Of a stretch of 64,000 nt of DNA, positions 24,739 to 33,273 are shown one piece after another. Location of the stretch: NCBI GenBank assembly GCA_048499435.1, contig JASNZW010000002.1, positions 372,001 through 436,000 of the forward strand, in the 5' to 3' direction. The DNA comes from DAOTWC01 sp048499435. Its GTDB lineage: Bacteria; Chloroflexota; Anaerolineae; Aggregatilineales; Phototrophicaceae. Position 1 is the stretch's first letter. Each line of letters begins with the position of its first letter. The notes below the pieces were generated by a model. It was not told the origin of the DNA. It saw nothing but the letters and a program-made list of their open reading frames with translations, and ran no database searches. A program made the translations under genes and the position numbers.

Positions 24739-26022
24739 ATGGTTACAAAACGGATTTTCCTTGTTCTCGCGCTGGGCCTGGTCCTGGCGCTCGGCGTCAG
24801 CCTGGTATCCGCCCAGGATGTCACGCTGCGCATCCTCACCCACTGGGGCGAAGAAACGTACCTGGCCGGGCAGGAAGAGTTGTACGGGGCGTGCGAAGCG
24901 CAGACCGGCATCAAGATTGAACTGGAGACAGTGCCTTTCAACGACCTGCTCACCAAGATCATCGCCAACCAGACTGCCGGCACGAACACCGACATCATCC
25001 ACCTGTACAACCTGTGGCTGCCTGATTTCGGGCGCAGCGGGCTGCTCGCGGCGCCGCCGCAGAGTGTCATTGACGCTATCGCCGCTGGCGCGCCAGAAGG
25101 CGTCGTGCAGGGCGTCACGTCCGGCGGGCAGGTCTGGGGCTGGCCGACTGAGGTCAACACCTACCTGCTGATCTACAACAAGCGCCTGCTGGCCGAGGCT
25201 GGCTATGACGCGCCGCCGGCGAACTGGGACGAGCTGAAGGAAATGGCGACGGCGATCAGCAAGAAGGACGAGACCGGCGCTGTCACGCAGATCGGCTACG
25301 GCGTTATCACCGGCTGGGATTCCGGCGTGGTGCACCCCTGGGCGACGCTGCTGCTGTCGAACGGCGGCCAGTACCTGACCGAAGACAAGACGGCGACCGC
25401 CTTCAACAGCCCGGAGGGCCTGGAGACGCTGCAGCTCTACGCCGACATGGTGGAAAGCGGCGCGATTGACGTGAGCATGGCCGCCCAGGGCGAGTTCGCC
25501 AACGGGCGCGTCGGCATGATGATCATGGCGAACTGGTGGCGTTCGGGCCTGCAGGCCGCCCCCGGCGTTGACTACGAAACCGAAGTCGGCGTCGCGGCAG
25601 TGCCGGTCGGCCCCAGCGGCACCGCTACCGCTACCATGTCCTACAACTGGCTGTGGAGCGTGACCGCGTCGTCGCCGAACCAGGAAGCGGCGTGGGAGTT
25701 CATTAGCTGCATGAATGCCGAGTCCGCTGAGGGCGCGGGGTCGCCGATGGGCAATTACCTCGTTCACTCGATGGGCGCGATTCCGAGCATGAACTATGAC
25801 CGCACGGCTTTCGCTGAGGACCTCGGCGACCACTTCCTCGCGCCGTTTGTCGAGTCGGTTAACTACGCGATGCCAGAGCCGGTCGTGGCGGGCGGTCAGG
25901 AAGTCAAGACCAAGCTCCAGGCGGAGATCGAAGCCGTGCTGAACGGCTTGCAGGACCCGGCAACAGCGCTTGAGTTCGCGGCGATGGAAGGTGACGCCGT
26001 GCTTCAGGAGCTGGCTCAGTAA
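24739..26022 (+). CDS. Sugar ABC transporter substrate-binding protein
   Basis: 427 residues, family 1 extracellular binding protein. A signal peptide occupies about residues 1-25 (RIFLVLALGLVLALGVSLVS) with likely cleavage after SAQ. No lipobox Cys is present, which is notable if the cell has a single membrane. The mature start VTLRILTHWGEET is typical. It captures the sugar for the two permeases downstream. AAGGGAG lies 8 bases before the ATG. A stem-loop separates it from the permeases. Confidence 0.92.
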   Translation: MVTKRIFLVLALGLVLALGVSLVSAQDVTLRILTHWGEETYLAGQEELYGACEAQTGIKIELETVPFNDLLTKIIANQTAGTNTDIIHLYNLWLPDFGRSGLLAAPPQSVIDAIAAGAPEGVVQGVTSGGQVWGWPTEVNTYLLIYNKRLLAEAGYDAPPANWDELKEMATAISKKDETGAVTQIGYGVITGWDSGVVHPWATLLLSNGGQYLTEDKTATAFNSPEGLETLQLYADMVESGAIDVSMAAQGEFANGRVGMMIMANWWRSGLQAAPGVDYETEVGVAAVPVGPSGTATATMSYNWLWSVTASSPNQEAAWEFISCMNAESAEGAGSPMGNYLVHSMGAIPSMNYDRTAFAEDLGDHFLAPFVESVNYAMPEPVVAGGQEVKTKLQAEIEAVLNGLQDPATALEFAAMEGDAVLQELAQ

Positions 26023-26034
26023 CACAGCCGAAAG

Positions 26035-26071
26035 TGAGGGGGTGTCCGGGGTTTTCACGGGCGCCCCCTCA
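26035..26071 (+). promoter_or_regulatory. Intercistronic stem-loop after the binding-protein gene
   Basis: TGAGGGGGTG pairs with CGCCCCCTCA (10 bp with one G-U), loop 17 bases, no T-run. It sits in the 100-bp gap between the binding protein and the first permease. Such hairpins commonly stabilise the upstream mRNA and so raise binding-protein levels relative to permeases. It does not look like a full terminator. Confidence 0.5.
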
Positions 26072-26122
26072 GCGCCGCTTCCGCTTCTGGAAACGCACAC
26101 TTAGCCTTCGGCGGAGAATCCT

Positions 26123-27058
26123 GTGAATACTGTACAAGCTGCTGCGCGCCCCAGAAACCCCACAACGCCGAAAAGTCATCTGTTCCGGCACAGGATAATC
26201 TGGGCGTATATCTTCATCTCGCTGCCGATCATCGGCCTGCTGGTGTTCTCGCTGATCCCGATCCTGTTCTCCGGGTGGGTCAGCCTGCACGAATGGAACA
26301 TGCTCAGCCCAGTCAATGAGATGCCGTGGGTGGGGATAAATAACTACGTCTACCTGCTCACCCAGGACGACATCTTCGGCAAAGCGCTGGTCAACACGTT
26401 CGTTTTCGTTGTCGGCGGGGTGGGCACGAACATCGCGCTGGGCCTGGGGTTCGCCCTGCTGCTCAACAGCCGCCTGCGCGGGGAAAAGCTGTGGCGCGTC
26501 CTCTACTTCCTGCCCGTCATCACCGCGCCGCTGGCGTTGAGCGTGATTTTCGCTTTCCTGTTCAACCGCAACTACGGGCTGATCAACAGCATCCTCGTCG
26601 CGGTGGGGATACCCCGGCAGCCGTTTCTGGCCAGCCCGTATCAGGCGCTGGGCGTTATCATCGTGATGGCGATCTACCAGTACGTCGGCTACTACATCGT
26701 GATCTTCGTGGCCGGCCTGCAGGGGATTCCGCAGGATTACTACGACGCGGCCTCGGTTGACGGCGCTAACGCCTGGCAGCGCTTCTGGCGGATCACGCTG
26801 CCGCTGCTGCGCCCGGTCATGTTATTTGTGATGATCACCAACACGATTGGCGGGCTGCAGGTCTTTGACCTGGTGTTCGCCTCAACTGCGGGCGGCCCCG
26901 TCAACTCAACCATGACGGTCGTGCTGCACATGTACAACACAGCCTTCAAGTTCTCGCGGATGGGGCGCGCTTCGGCGATGGCGTTCATCCTGTTCGCCAT
27001 CATCCTGGCGATCACTATTGTCCAGCTTCGCGTGCTGCGCGACCGAACGGAGGCTTAA
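26123..27058 (+). CDS. Sugar ABC transporter permease (MalF-type)
   Basis: 311 residues, six predicted membrane helices. The EAA loop that docks the ATPase reads YYDAASVDGANAWQRFWRIT near residue 210. The first helix begins after a basic N-terminal tail. It starts with GTG, with CGGAG at about 6 bases. It pairs with the next gene, 3 bases downstream. No ATP-binding subunit is encoded in the cluster, so a shared MsmK-like ATPase elsewhere is likely. Confidence 0.93.
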   Translation: MNTVQAAARPRNPTTPKSHLFRHRIIWAYIFISLPIIGLLVFSLIPILFSGWVSLHEWNMLSPVNEMPWVGINNYVYLLTQDDIFGKALVNTFVFVVGGVGTNIALGLGFALLLNSRLRGEKLWRVLYFLPVITAPLALSVIFAFLFNRNYGLINSILVAVGIPRQPFLASPYQALGVIIVMAIYQYVGYYIVIFVAGLQGIPQDYYDAASVDGANAWQRFWRITLPLLRPVMLFVMITNTIGGLQVFDLVFASTAGGPVNSTMTVVLHMYNTAFKFSRMGRASAMAFILFAIILAITIVQLRVLRDRTEA

Positions 27059-27061
27059 ACA

Positions 27062-27922
27062 ATGGCGACGGTAGAGCGTGAAAAGCCGCAAACGATCGGC
27101 GGGGCGTCGCTGACGCTTATCAGATACGCCGTTGTCATCTTCGGGGCAATCGTCATGGTGACCCCGTTTCTGTGGATGATCAACGCCTCGCTGATGACCT
27201 CGCCGGAGATCACCCGCCAGCCGCCGACGCTGCTCCCGGAAGTTCCGCAGTTTCAGAACTACCCAAAAGTGCTGGACGTGCTGCCGTTTCCCCGGCTGTA
27301 TCTCAACAGCATAATCATCACGGGCGGGACGGTGCTGGGGGTGCTGTTCACCAGCTCGGTCGCCGGGTTCGCCTTCGCTAAATACGAGTTCCCCGGCAAG
27401 AATTTTCTGTTCTATTTAATTCTGGCGACGATGATGATCCCGTCCTTCATCACGCTGATTCCGGTGTTCTATATTATCCGGCAGCTTTCGTGGATCAACA
27501 CGCTTCAGGGGGTCATCGTCCCCGGCATCTTTTCGGCCTACGGCATCTTTCTGATGCGCCAGTTCATCGTCACGATCCCCGACGAGCTGCTGGACGCCGC
27601 GCGCATTGACGGCGCCAGCGAGCCGCTGATCTACTGGCGGATCGTTCGCCCGCTGGTGACGCCCGCCCTGGCGACGCTGGGGACGTTCACGTTCATCGGG
27701 TCGTGGAATTCGTTCCTGTGGCCGCTGCTGGTGCTGAACGGCCGCGAGATGATGACCGTGCCGCTGGGACTGAACTCGCTGCGCCTGTTCGCCGCTGAGG
27801 CGGTTAACCTGAACCTGCTGATGGCCGGAACGGTGCTTTCGGTGCTGCCAACGCTGATTATCTTTGTCTTTTTGCAGCGCTATTTCATTCGCGGTATCGC
27901 GCTGACTGGTCTTAAGGGTTAG
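27062..27922 (+). CDS. Sugar ABC transporter permease (MalG-type)
   Basis: 286 residues, six membrane helices. The EAA loop is ELLDAARIDGASEPLIYWRI at about residue 175-195. Typical MalG features include the N-terminal TM with PFLWMINASLMTSPEI and the C-terminal FLQRYFIRGIALTGLKG. It forms the heterodimeric channel with the upstream permease. The next gene starts 2 bases after the stop. Confidence 0.93.
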   Translation: MATVEREKPQTIGGASLTLIRYAVVIFGAIVMVTPFLWMINASLMTSPEITRQPPTLLPEVPQFQNYPKVLDVLPFPRLYLNSIIITGGTVLGVLFTSSVAGFAFAKYEFPGKNFLFYLILATMMIPSFITLIPVFYIIRQLSWINTLQGVIVPGIFSAYGIFLMRQFIVTIPDELLDAARIDGASEPLIYWRIVRPLVTPALATLGTFTFIGSWNSFLWPLLVLNGREMMTVPLGLNSLRLFAAEAVNLNLLMAGTVLSVLPTLIIFVFLQRYFIRGIALTGLKG

Positions 27923-27924
27923 CT

Positions 27925-28866
27925 ATGGAGATTAGACCTTATCGTGGCACAGACGAGCCGGAGCTGCTGGACGTGTGGCGCGCCGCGATGTTCGCCGACG
28001 CGCTGAGCGCGCACCTGTTCCGCACCAAAGTCCTGCTCGACCCGAACTTCCTGCCGCAGCGCCTCCCGGTCGCCGTTGTGGACGGGCGCGTTGTCGGCTT
28101 TGTGCTGGCGCTTACCCGGCAGGTCCCGCTGTTCCTGCAGGGCCTGGAGCCGGAGAAGGCGTGGATTACGGCTTTTGGCGTCCACCCGGATTACCAGCGG
28201 CGCGGGATCGGCGCGGCGCTGTTCGCGCACGTGCGTGAACAGCTCAGGGCTGACGGCCGCCAGACGATAGACATCGCGCCCTATGTGCCGAACTACTTCG
28301 TGCCCGGCGTTGACATCAACGCTTATCCGGGCACGCTGGCGTTTCTGGAGCAGGTGGGCTTTAAGGCGCGCTACAACGCTATCAGCATGGGCGCGGATTT
28401 AAGCGGGTTTCAGATACCCGCTGAGATCGCCGCGCTGGAACGGCGGCGCGAGCAGGAAGACGGCGTGACCATCCTTCCGGTTACGCCGGCGGACCTGCCG
28501 GAGCTGATGCCGTTCATCGTCCAGCATTTCGGGTGGGACTGGTTCCGCCACGCGCAGGATTACCTGCTCGAACTGTTTGGCGGCGCCAACACAGAGCAGA
28601 TCTGCTTTCTCGTGGCCCGGAAGCAGGGCGAGATAATCGGCTACTGCCAGCAGAAGCTCGAACGGTTCGGCCCGTTTGGGGTCAACCCGGCGTATCGCAA
28701 CCTCGGCGTTGGGCGGCTGCTGCTGTTCCGCTGCCTCGCTGCGATGAGCGCCCGCCACACTTATTTCGCCTACTTCCTGTGGACGGGGGAGGACGCTGCG
28801 CGCCTTTACTCGCTGGCCGGGTTCAGGCGGCGGCGCGAATTCGCTGTTTTTCACGCAGACCTGTAA
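27925..28866 (+). CDS. Tandem GNAT N-acetyltransferase of the amino-sugar cluster
   Basis: 313 residues, two GNAT domains. Acetyl-CoA loops: FGVHPDYQRRGIGAALFAHV in the first and FGVNPAYRNLGVGRLLLFRC in the second. The tight spacing to the permease gene and to the following PIG-L gene puts it in the same operon. An amino sugar would be a reasonable acceptor, but the sequence does not show it. AAGGG lies upstream of the ATG. Confidence 0.82.
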   Translation: MEIRPYRGTDEPELLDVWRAAMFADALSAHLFRTKVLLDPNFLPQRLPVAVVDGRVVGFVLALTRQVPLFLQGLEPEKAWITAFGVHPDYQRRGIGAALFAHVREQLRADGRQTIDIAPYVPNYFVPGVDINAYPGTLAFLEQVGFKARYNAISMGADLSGFQIPAEIAALERRREQEDGVTILPVTPADLPELMPFIVQHFGWDWFRHAQDYLLELFGGANTEQICFLVARKQGEIIGYCQQKLERFGPFGVNPAYRNLGVGRLLLFRCLAAMSARHTYFAYFLWTGEDAARLYSLAGFRRRREFAVFHADL

Positions 28867-28884
28867 AGAGGAGTCAAACGGTTT

Positions 28885-29589
28885 ATGGCTGGTCATTTGA
28901 TGGTGATTGGCGCGCACATCTCTGACGCGGAGAACATGGCCGGCGCGGTCATGCTCAAGCACAAGCGCGCCGGGTGGGAGATCAGCATTGTCCACGTCAC
29001 GGCGGGCGATAAAGGCCACCCGACGCTGCCGGCGGAGGAATACAACGTCTGGCGCGTCAACGACGCCCAGGCTTCGGCGGCGTTCATCGGCGCGAGCTAT
29101 GAGCTGCTGCCGTTCAGGGACGGCGAGCTGAAGGTCAACGACGAGAGCGAATGGGCAGTTGCCGATCTCATCCGCAAGTACCGCCCGACGGTGATCATCA
29201 CCCACTGGAAGGGCAGCCTGCACGTTGACCACACCAACACACACCACATCGTTCACGGCGCGCTGTTCAAGGCCGGCCTTCCGGCGTTTAAACGCGAACA
29301 CCCGGCGCACTATCCGTCCGCCGTGTACTATTCGGAGAACTGGGAGGACATGGAAGGCTACAGCGCCGACCTTTACCTCGACGTCAGCGACGTGTTCGAC
29401 GATTACCTGAAGCTGCTCAAAACGCACGCGCTCATGCGCGAGACCTACGCCAGCTTCCGCTACTACGATTACTATGAGGCGCTGGGGGTCACGCGGGGCT
29501 GCCTGGGGGGCTACCGCCGGGCGGTCACGCTGATGACGCCGCACAGCCTGTACCGCTTCCAGCGCGAGCCGGGGCTGCTGCTGAAGTAG
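28885..29589 (+). CDS. PIG-L/LmbE-family deacetylase-like protein with altered active site
   Basis: 234 residues. PIG-L enzymes are zinc hydrolases that deacetylate GlcNAc-type substrates. The usual AHPDDE motif reads GAHISDAE here. Aligning the zinc ligands His and the second Asp leaves Ser in place of the first Asp, the usual general base. The distal zinc motif is kept as HVDHTNTH (about residue 113). The protein may be weakly active, use another base, or act on an unusual substrate. Last gene of the locus, ending 22 bases before a strong terminator. AAGAGGAG precedes the ATG by 11 bases. Confidence 0.82.
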   Translation: MAGHLMVIGAHISDAENMAGAVMLKHKRAGWEISIVHVTAGDKGHPTLPAEEYNVWRVNDAQASAAFIGASYELLPFRDGELKVNDESEWAVADLIRKYRPTVIITHWKGSLHVDHTNTHHIVHGALFKAGLPAFKREHPAHYPSAVYYSENWEDMEGYSADLYLDVSDVFDDYLKLLKTHALMRETYASFRYYDYYEALGVTRGCLGGYRRAVTLMTPHSLYRFQREPGLLLK

Positions 29590-29611
29590 CCGTCTGCGGC
29601 GCGCTTATCTG

Positions 29612-29645
29612 AAACGGGTGGGGCTTGCGGCCCCACCCGTTTTTT
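29612..29645 (+). terminator. Strong rho-independent terminator
   Basis: A perfect 13-bp stem (29612-29624 with 29630-29642), loop TTGCG, followed by a run of T to 29645. It separates the convergent PIG-L gene and the beta-propeller gene and closes the amino-sugar operon. The stem may also serve the opposite strand, where only three A bases precede it. Confidence 0.9.
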
Positions 29646-29648
29646 AGC

Positions 29649-30920
29649 TTATGGCTGCTCCAGCGCCAGGTGATAGCCGTTGATGATGGCCTGCCCATCG
29701 GCTGCCCACGCAGCGTAGTACAGCGGCGTTTTCCCCAGCGGCAGGTAGCCGAGAAGCTGGCTGCCGCCGCCCGCCAGGTCGAGGACGCGAACAGCGCCGC
29801 GCACGCTGCTTTCCTGCGGGTCAAGCGACGTGGTGTCCTCGTCAGGGTGCAGGCCAAACGTAAAGACCAGCAGGCTGCTGCTGTCGGGCGACCACGCGGC
29901 CTGCAGCGGGCGCAGGCCGCGCGCCGCGGCGGAATCGCGCGGGTGCGCCGGGATCGGCGCGGACGCGATCGCGCCTGTGGCGGCGTCAACGACAAACGGC
30001 CACACCTGAATCGGCGTGCCCGTCGCCCGGCCCGCCCAGAGCAGCAGTTGGCTGCTGTCCGGCGACCAGACGGCGGGGCCGACGCTGGTCAGCTCAAGGT
30101 CGGCCATAACCGTGTGCAGCGCGTCGCCGACCTGCGCGAGCGTCAGAAGCTGGCGCGCCGTGCCGGTCGCGGCGTCGAACAGCCACACGCCGTCGGCTTC
30201 CGCGTCGGCGTTCAGGTGGCGCAGCGTGACCGCGAGCGTCGCGCCGTCCGCTGACCAGGCCATTGAGGTCGTTGCGCCGGTGCTGGCTGTGCCGGGCACG
30301 GCGGCCAGCTCGCGCGCCGCGCCGGTCTCAGCGTTGACGAGCGCGTAATTCGGCGGCCCGAACAACCCGTCCGCGCCGATAACGGTGCGCTCGACGGCGA
30401 TTGCGGTTCCATCAGGCGACCAGGTGGGCTGAACGTCAACGATCGTGCCCGGCGGCGGCGCGTCGGCGGCGGCGATCCCGCCGCTGTAGCCGTCATCCGC
30501 CAGATTCACCCAGGTCTCGGCGGCGATATCGAAAACCCACAGGTCGGTGTCGGTGAGCGTCACAAGCGGTTGGCTGGTGACCGCCAGGCGGCCGCTGTCT
30601 GGCGACCACGCGAAGGGGATGAAGAAAGAGGCGGCGTCGGCTTCAAAGCCGCGCGGCAGGTCTTCAGGTTTTTCGAAATACGCTGGCTCGTCGCCCGGCG
30701 CGGCCGTTGAAATGGTGAGGTAGCGATCCACGTGGCTGTTCAGGCGGATCGAGCTGTCGTAGGCGACTAACTGCGCGTTCGGCGCGGGGAAAATGCGGGC
30801 GCTGGCCCCGGTCGAGAGGGACAGCACGGTGACCTCGTTTACGGTCACGCCGCCCTGCGCGCTGCTGACGGCGCTGCCAAACAGGGAAAGCAGGATGATA
30901 AACGCAAGAAATTTACGCAT
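29649..30920 (-). CDS. Exported PD40/WD40-like beta-propeller protein
   Basis: 423 residues. A signal peptide (MRKFLAFIILLSLFGSAVSS) with cleavage near SAQ. The mature part has repeated blade motifs of the PD40/TolB type: WSPDSGRLAV, WSPDGTAIAV, WSADGATLAV, WSPDSSQLLL, WSPDSSSLLV, WAADGQAIIN. No catalytic residues are evident; a binding or scaffold role outside the cell is likely. AGGA lies 9 bases before the ATG. Confidence 0.88.
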   Translation of the reverse strand: MRKFLAFIILLSLFGSAVSSAQGGVTVNEVTVLSLSTGASARIFPAPNAQLVAYDSSIRLNSHVDRYLTISTAAPGDEPAYFEKPEDLPRGFEADAASFFIPFAWSPDSGRLAVTSQPLVTLTDTDLWVFDIAAETWVNLADDGYSGGIAAADAPPPGTIVDVQPTWSPDGTAIAVERTVIGADGLFGPPNYALVNAETGAARELAAVPGTASTGATTSMAWSADGATLAVTLRHLNADAEADGVWLFDAATGTARQLLTLAQVGDALHTVMADLELTSVGPAVWSPDSSQLLLWAGRATGTPIQVWPFVVDAATGAIASAPIPAHPRDSAAARGLRPLQAAWSPDSSSLLVFTFGLHPDEDTTSLDPQESSVRGAVRVLDLAGGGSQLLGYLPLGKTPLYYAAWAADGQAIINGYHLALEQP

Positions 30921-31014
30921 GTGTGTTTTCCTACCTGGTCACTGCTAACCGTTCAAAACGAACCAGAACGACTGTTAAACCCCCGGCAGGGCCGCCGCGC
31001 GCCGGCGGCCTTCG

Positions 31015-31509
31015 CTAAACCGCGCGCACCGCGGTCATCATCAGCAGGAATGTCAGCAGCAGAACGGCCAGCCCTACGCGCGGGATGATCCGCAGGCGCT
31101 GCAAAACCAGCGCGAAGGCTTCGTTGTTCGACTCTTCGTGGGCCGCCAGCACATGCGGTTCCAGCCGATGTTCGATAAAGAGGTGAAAGAAGGTGAGGCC
31201 CAACCCCAGCAGGCCGCCGATCAGAATGCTCCACCCCCACTGGGTTGAAGTCAGGCGGATAAGCGCGACGTTGATCTGCCAGCCGTTCAGGCTCAGGTTC
31301 AGCGCCGCGCCGGCCAGTATCGTCGTCAGCGAAAGCGCGGACGCCAGCCGGAAGATGCGCGGAAAAATGGCGGACAGAAACCAACCGCGCTTCTCCGGCT
31401 CCAGCCGGGCGAGGACCGGGACCAGAATGAAATTGACAACGACGACTTCGCCCAGCCAGGCGGCCCCGGCGAGAATGTGTATCCAGCGCAAGATGTTTGT
31501 GACGGACAT
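31015..31509 (-). CDS. CopD-like integral membrane protein
   Basis: 164 residues with four predicted membrane helices. The start, NILRWIHILAGAAWLGEVVV, carries the RxxHxxxxxxWxG pattern seen in CopD/DUF2269-type proteins, where the His may bind copper or haem. No cytochrome or copper gene neighbours it. A minus-strand TATAGT (31623-31628) about 115 bases upstream may be its -10 box. Exact function unknown. Confidence 0.7.
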   Translation of the reverse strand: MSVTNILRWIHILAGAAWLGEVVVVNFILVPVLARLEPEKRGWFLSAIFPRIFRLASALSLTTILAGAALNLSLNGWQINVALIRLTSTQWGWSILIGGLLGLGLTFFHLFIEHRLEPHVLAAHEESNNEAFALVLQRLRIIPRVGLAVLLLTFLLMMTAVRAV

Positions 31510-31682
31510 TGGCTCTTTCTTCGGTGTGCAGAGTCGCCAGCGCCGGTCGGGCAGCCAGCCCGCGCAGCAGCGCGGCGCGCTTGGTCTGCTTCAGCCAGGG
31601 CCAGGCCAGAACCGGGTGCATCACTATACCAAAGATAGCGTTTATTGGCCAGCAACCGGCTGGCGCGCCGCCGCGGGCGGTG

Positions 31683-31711
31683 TTGAGCGGGAACCGCATT
31701 TGCTGTATAGT
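31683..31711 (+). promoter_or_regulatory. Promoter of the bactofilin gene
   Basis: TTGAGC (31683-31688) and TATAGT (31706-31711) with an ideal 17-base spacer, 40 bases before the ATG at 31752. One of the best sigma-70-type matches in the window. The 242-bp gap 31510-31751 otherwise holds only the divergent promoter region of the CopD-like gene. Confidence 0.7.
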
Positions 31712-31751
31712 AAACAGTGTGCGGTCCAACTCAACGATAGAGGTCACCCCT

Positions 31752-32309
31752 ATGTCCTTTTTCAGTGGTCGTCGTCAGGCCGACATGCCGCCTGAGCCAG
31801 CCGAGGAAGCAACGCCCGCGCCGCGTCCCACCCTGCACCCGGCGCAGCCGGTCGGTTTCGAGACGGTGCTGGGCGCTAACTGCGAGCTGGAGGGCGTCCT
31901 GCGCAGCCGCGCCAACGTGCGGCTGGACGGCACGTTCACCGGCACGCTGGAGATCGAAGGTAATGTGCTGGTGGGCGAGACCGCCCGCATCACCGCCGAC
32001 ATCAACGCCAAGAACGTCTCGATCGCCGGGGCGGTGCGCGGCAACGTCAGCGGCAAGAAGGTGCAGCTTCTGCGCACGGGCCGCATCTGGGGCGACATCC
32101 ACGCCACCGCGCTGACAACCGAAGAAGGCGCTTTCATCGACGGCAAAATCGCCATGATGAGCCGCGAAGCCCCTGAGACGCCGCCGCCCGCCGCGCCGGG
32201 CGAGCTGGCGATTATCGAGGCTGAGCTGGAAGCCGAGCCGGAAGCCGCGCCCGCCGACGAGAACGCCGCGTCTGACGCGGCAGATTCCCCGCCCGCCGCT
32301 GAAGGCTAA
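31752..32309 (+). CDS. Bactofilin (polymer-forming cytoskeletal protein)
   Basis: 185 residues. The central part (about 35-135) is a bactofilin beta-helix with hydrophobic-Gly repeats: GANCELEGVLRSRANVRLDG, EGNVLVGETARITADI, AGAVRGNVSGKKVQLL. The N terminus is short and polar; the C terminus is acidic and Ala/Pro/Glu rich. Bactofilins polymerise on the inner membrane and organise cell-wall enzymes. Followed by a HEAT-repeat membrane protein and a phosphatase on the same strand. Confidence 0.92.
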   Translation: MSFFSGRRQADMPPEPAEEATPAPRPTLHPAQPVGFETVLGANCELEGVLRSRANVRLDGTFTGTLEIEGNVLVGETARITADINAKNVSIAGAVRGNVSGKKVQLLRTGRIWGDIHATALTTEEGAFIDGKIAMMSREAPETPPPAAPGELAIIEAELEAEPEAAPADENAASDAADSPPAAEG

Positions 32310-32350
32310 GCGCCCGCTGCCGGGTGCGCGGCTGGGCAAGGAGCGCTGCT

Positions 32351-33247
32351 GTGCGTCGTGTGCTGTTTGTGCTGTTGGCGGCGTCGATCGTCACGCTGCT
32401 GCTGACGCTGTTTGACCAGACGGGGCGGGGCCTGCTGCCCGCCGCGCTGCTGACAGGCGCGCTGGCCCTGGCGCTGCTGGTTACGCGCTCGCCGTTCACG
32501 CCGGCGCGGGGCAGCAGCCGCATCCCTAAATCGCAGGTGGCGGAGATCGAAAAGCTGTATTTTCGCGCCACCCGCGAGATGGTCACTGACGCGCCGAACA
32601 TGCCGCAGGTCATTAACGACCTGCAGCGCATCGTGGCGATTGACCCGCGTTACAAGAACGCCCGCTACTTCCTCAACCGCGCCCTGCTGCTGCAGGCGCG
32701 CGTTGATGCCAGCCCGCTGGCCAGCGGCGCGCGCCGCCCGCACCAGCTTGATTTCATGGCCCTTCAGGAAAAGCTGATTGACATGGACGCTGGCGTGCGC
32801 AAGGCGGTGGTGATGGAGCTGATCCAGTATGGCGCGGACGCCGTTGACCCGCTGACCGCGCTGCTGATGGACGCTGACCCTGACGTGCGCATTCACGCGG
32901 CGACCGCGCTGGGCTGGGTGGGCGGCAAGGACGCGGTGCAGCCGCTGCTGGTCGCGCTGCAGGACGAGAGCCTGCCGGTGCGGCGCTACGCTGCCCGCGC
33001 GCTGTGCTGGGTGGTGGACAGCAGCGCCGTTGACACGCTGATCGCGGCGCTGACCGACGAGGACACCTATGTGCGCTGCTACGCCGCCCGCGCGCTGGGC
33101 TGGAGCCATGACCTGCGCGCCGTGCCCGCGCTGGTCGCCCTGTTCCAGCGGGACACCAACAGCGACGTGCGCCAGTACGCGCTTGTCGCGCTCGACGACC
33201 TGGGCCAGCCCAGGCCGGAGATGCCCCCGGCGGTCGCAGCCGACTGA
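32351..33247 (+). CDS. Membrane-anchored HEAT-repeat protein
   Basis: 298 residues. Two N-terminal membrane helices (about 3-20 and 30-47), a helical linker, and then HEAT/PBS-lyase repeats from about residue 150: DPLTALLMDADPDVRIHAAT, PLLVALQDESLPVRRYAAR, TLIAALTDEDTYVRCYAAR, ALVALFQRDTNSDVRQYALV. Such repeats bind other proteins. Start is GTG with AAGGAG at 7 bases; an upstream GTG (32324) overlaps that site. 41 bases after bactofilin, so probably co-transcribed. Role unknown. Confidence 0.8.
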   Translation: MRRVLFVLLAASIVTLLLTLFDQTGRGLLPAALLTGALALALLVTRSPFTPARGSSRIPKSQVAEIEKLYFRATREMVTDAPNMPQVINDLQRIVAIDPRYKNARYFLNRALLLQARVDASPLASGARRPHQLDFMALQEKLIDMDAGVRKAVVMELIQYGADAVDPLTALLMDADPDVRIHAATALGWVGGKDAVQPLLVALQDESLPVRRYAARALCWVVDSSAVDTLIAALTDEDTYVRCYAARALGWSHDLRAVPALVALFQRDTNSDVRQYALVALDDLGQPRPEMPPAVAAD

Positions 33248-33273
33248 TACCGACTACAGTGGAGCTGCTCGCT

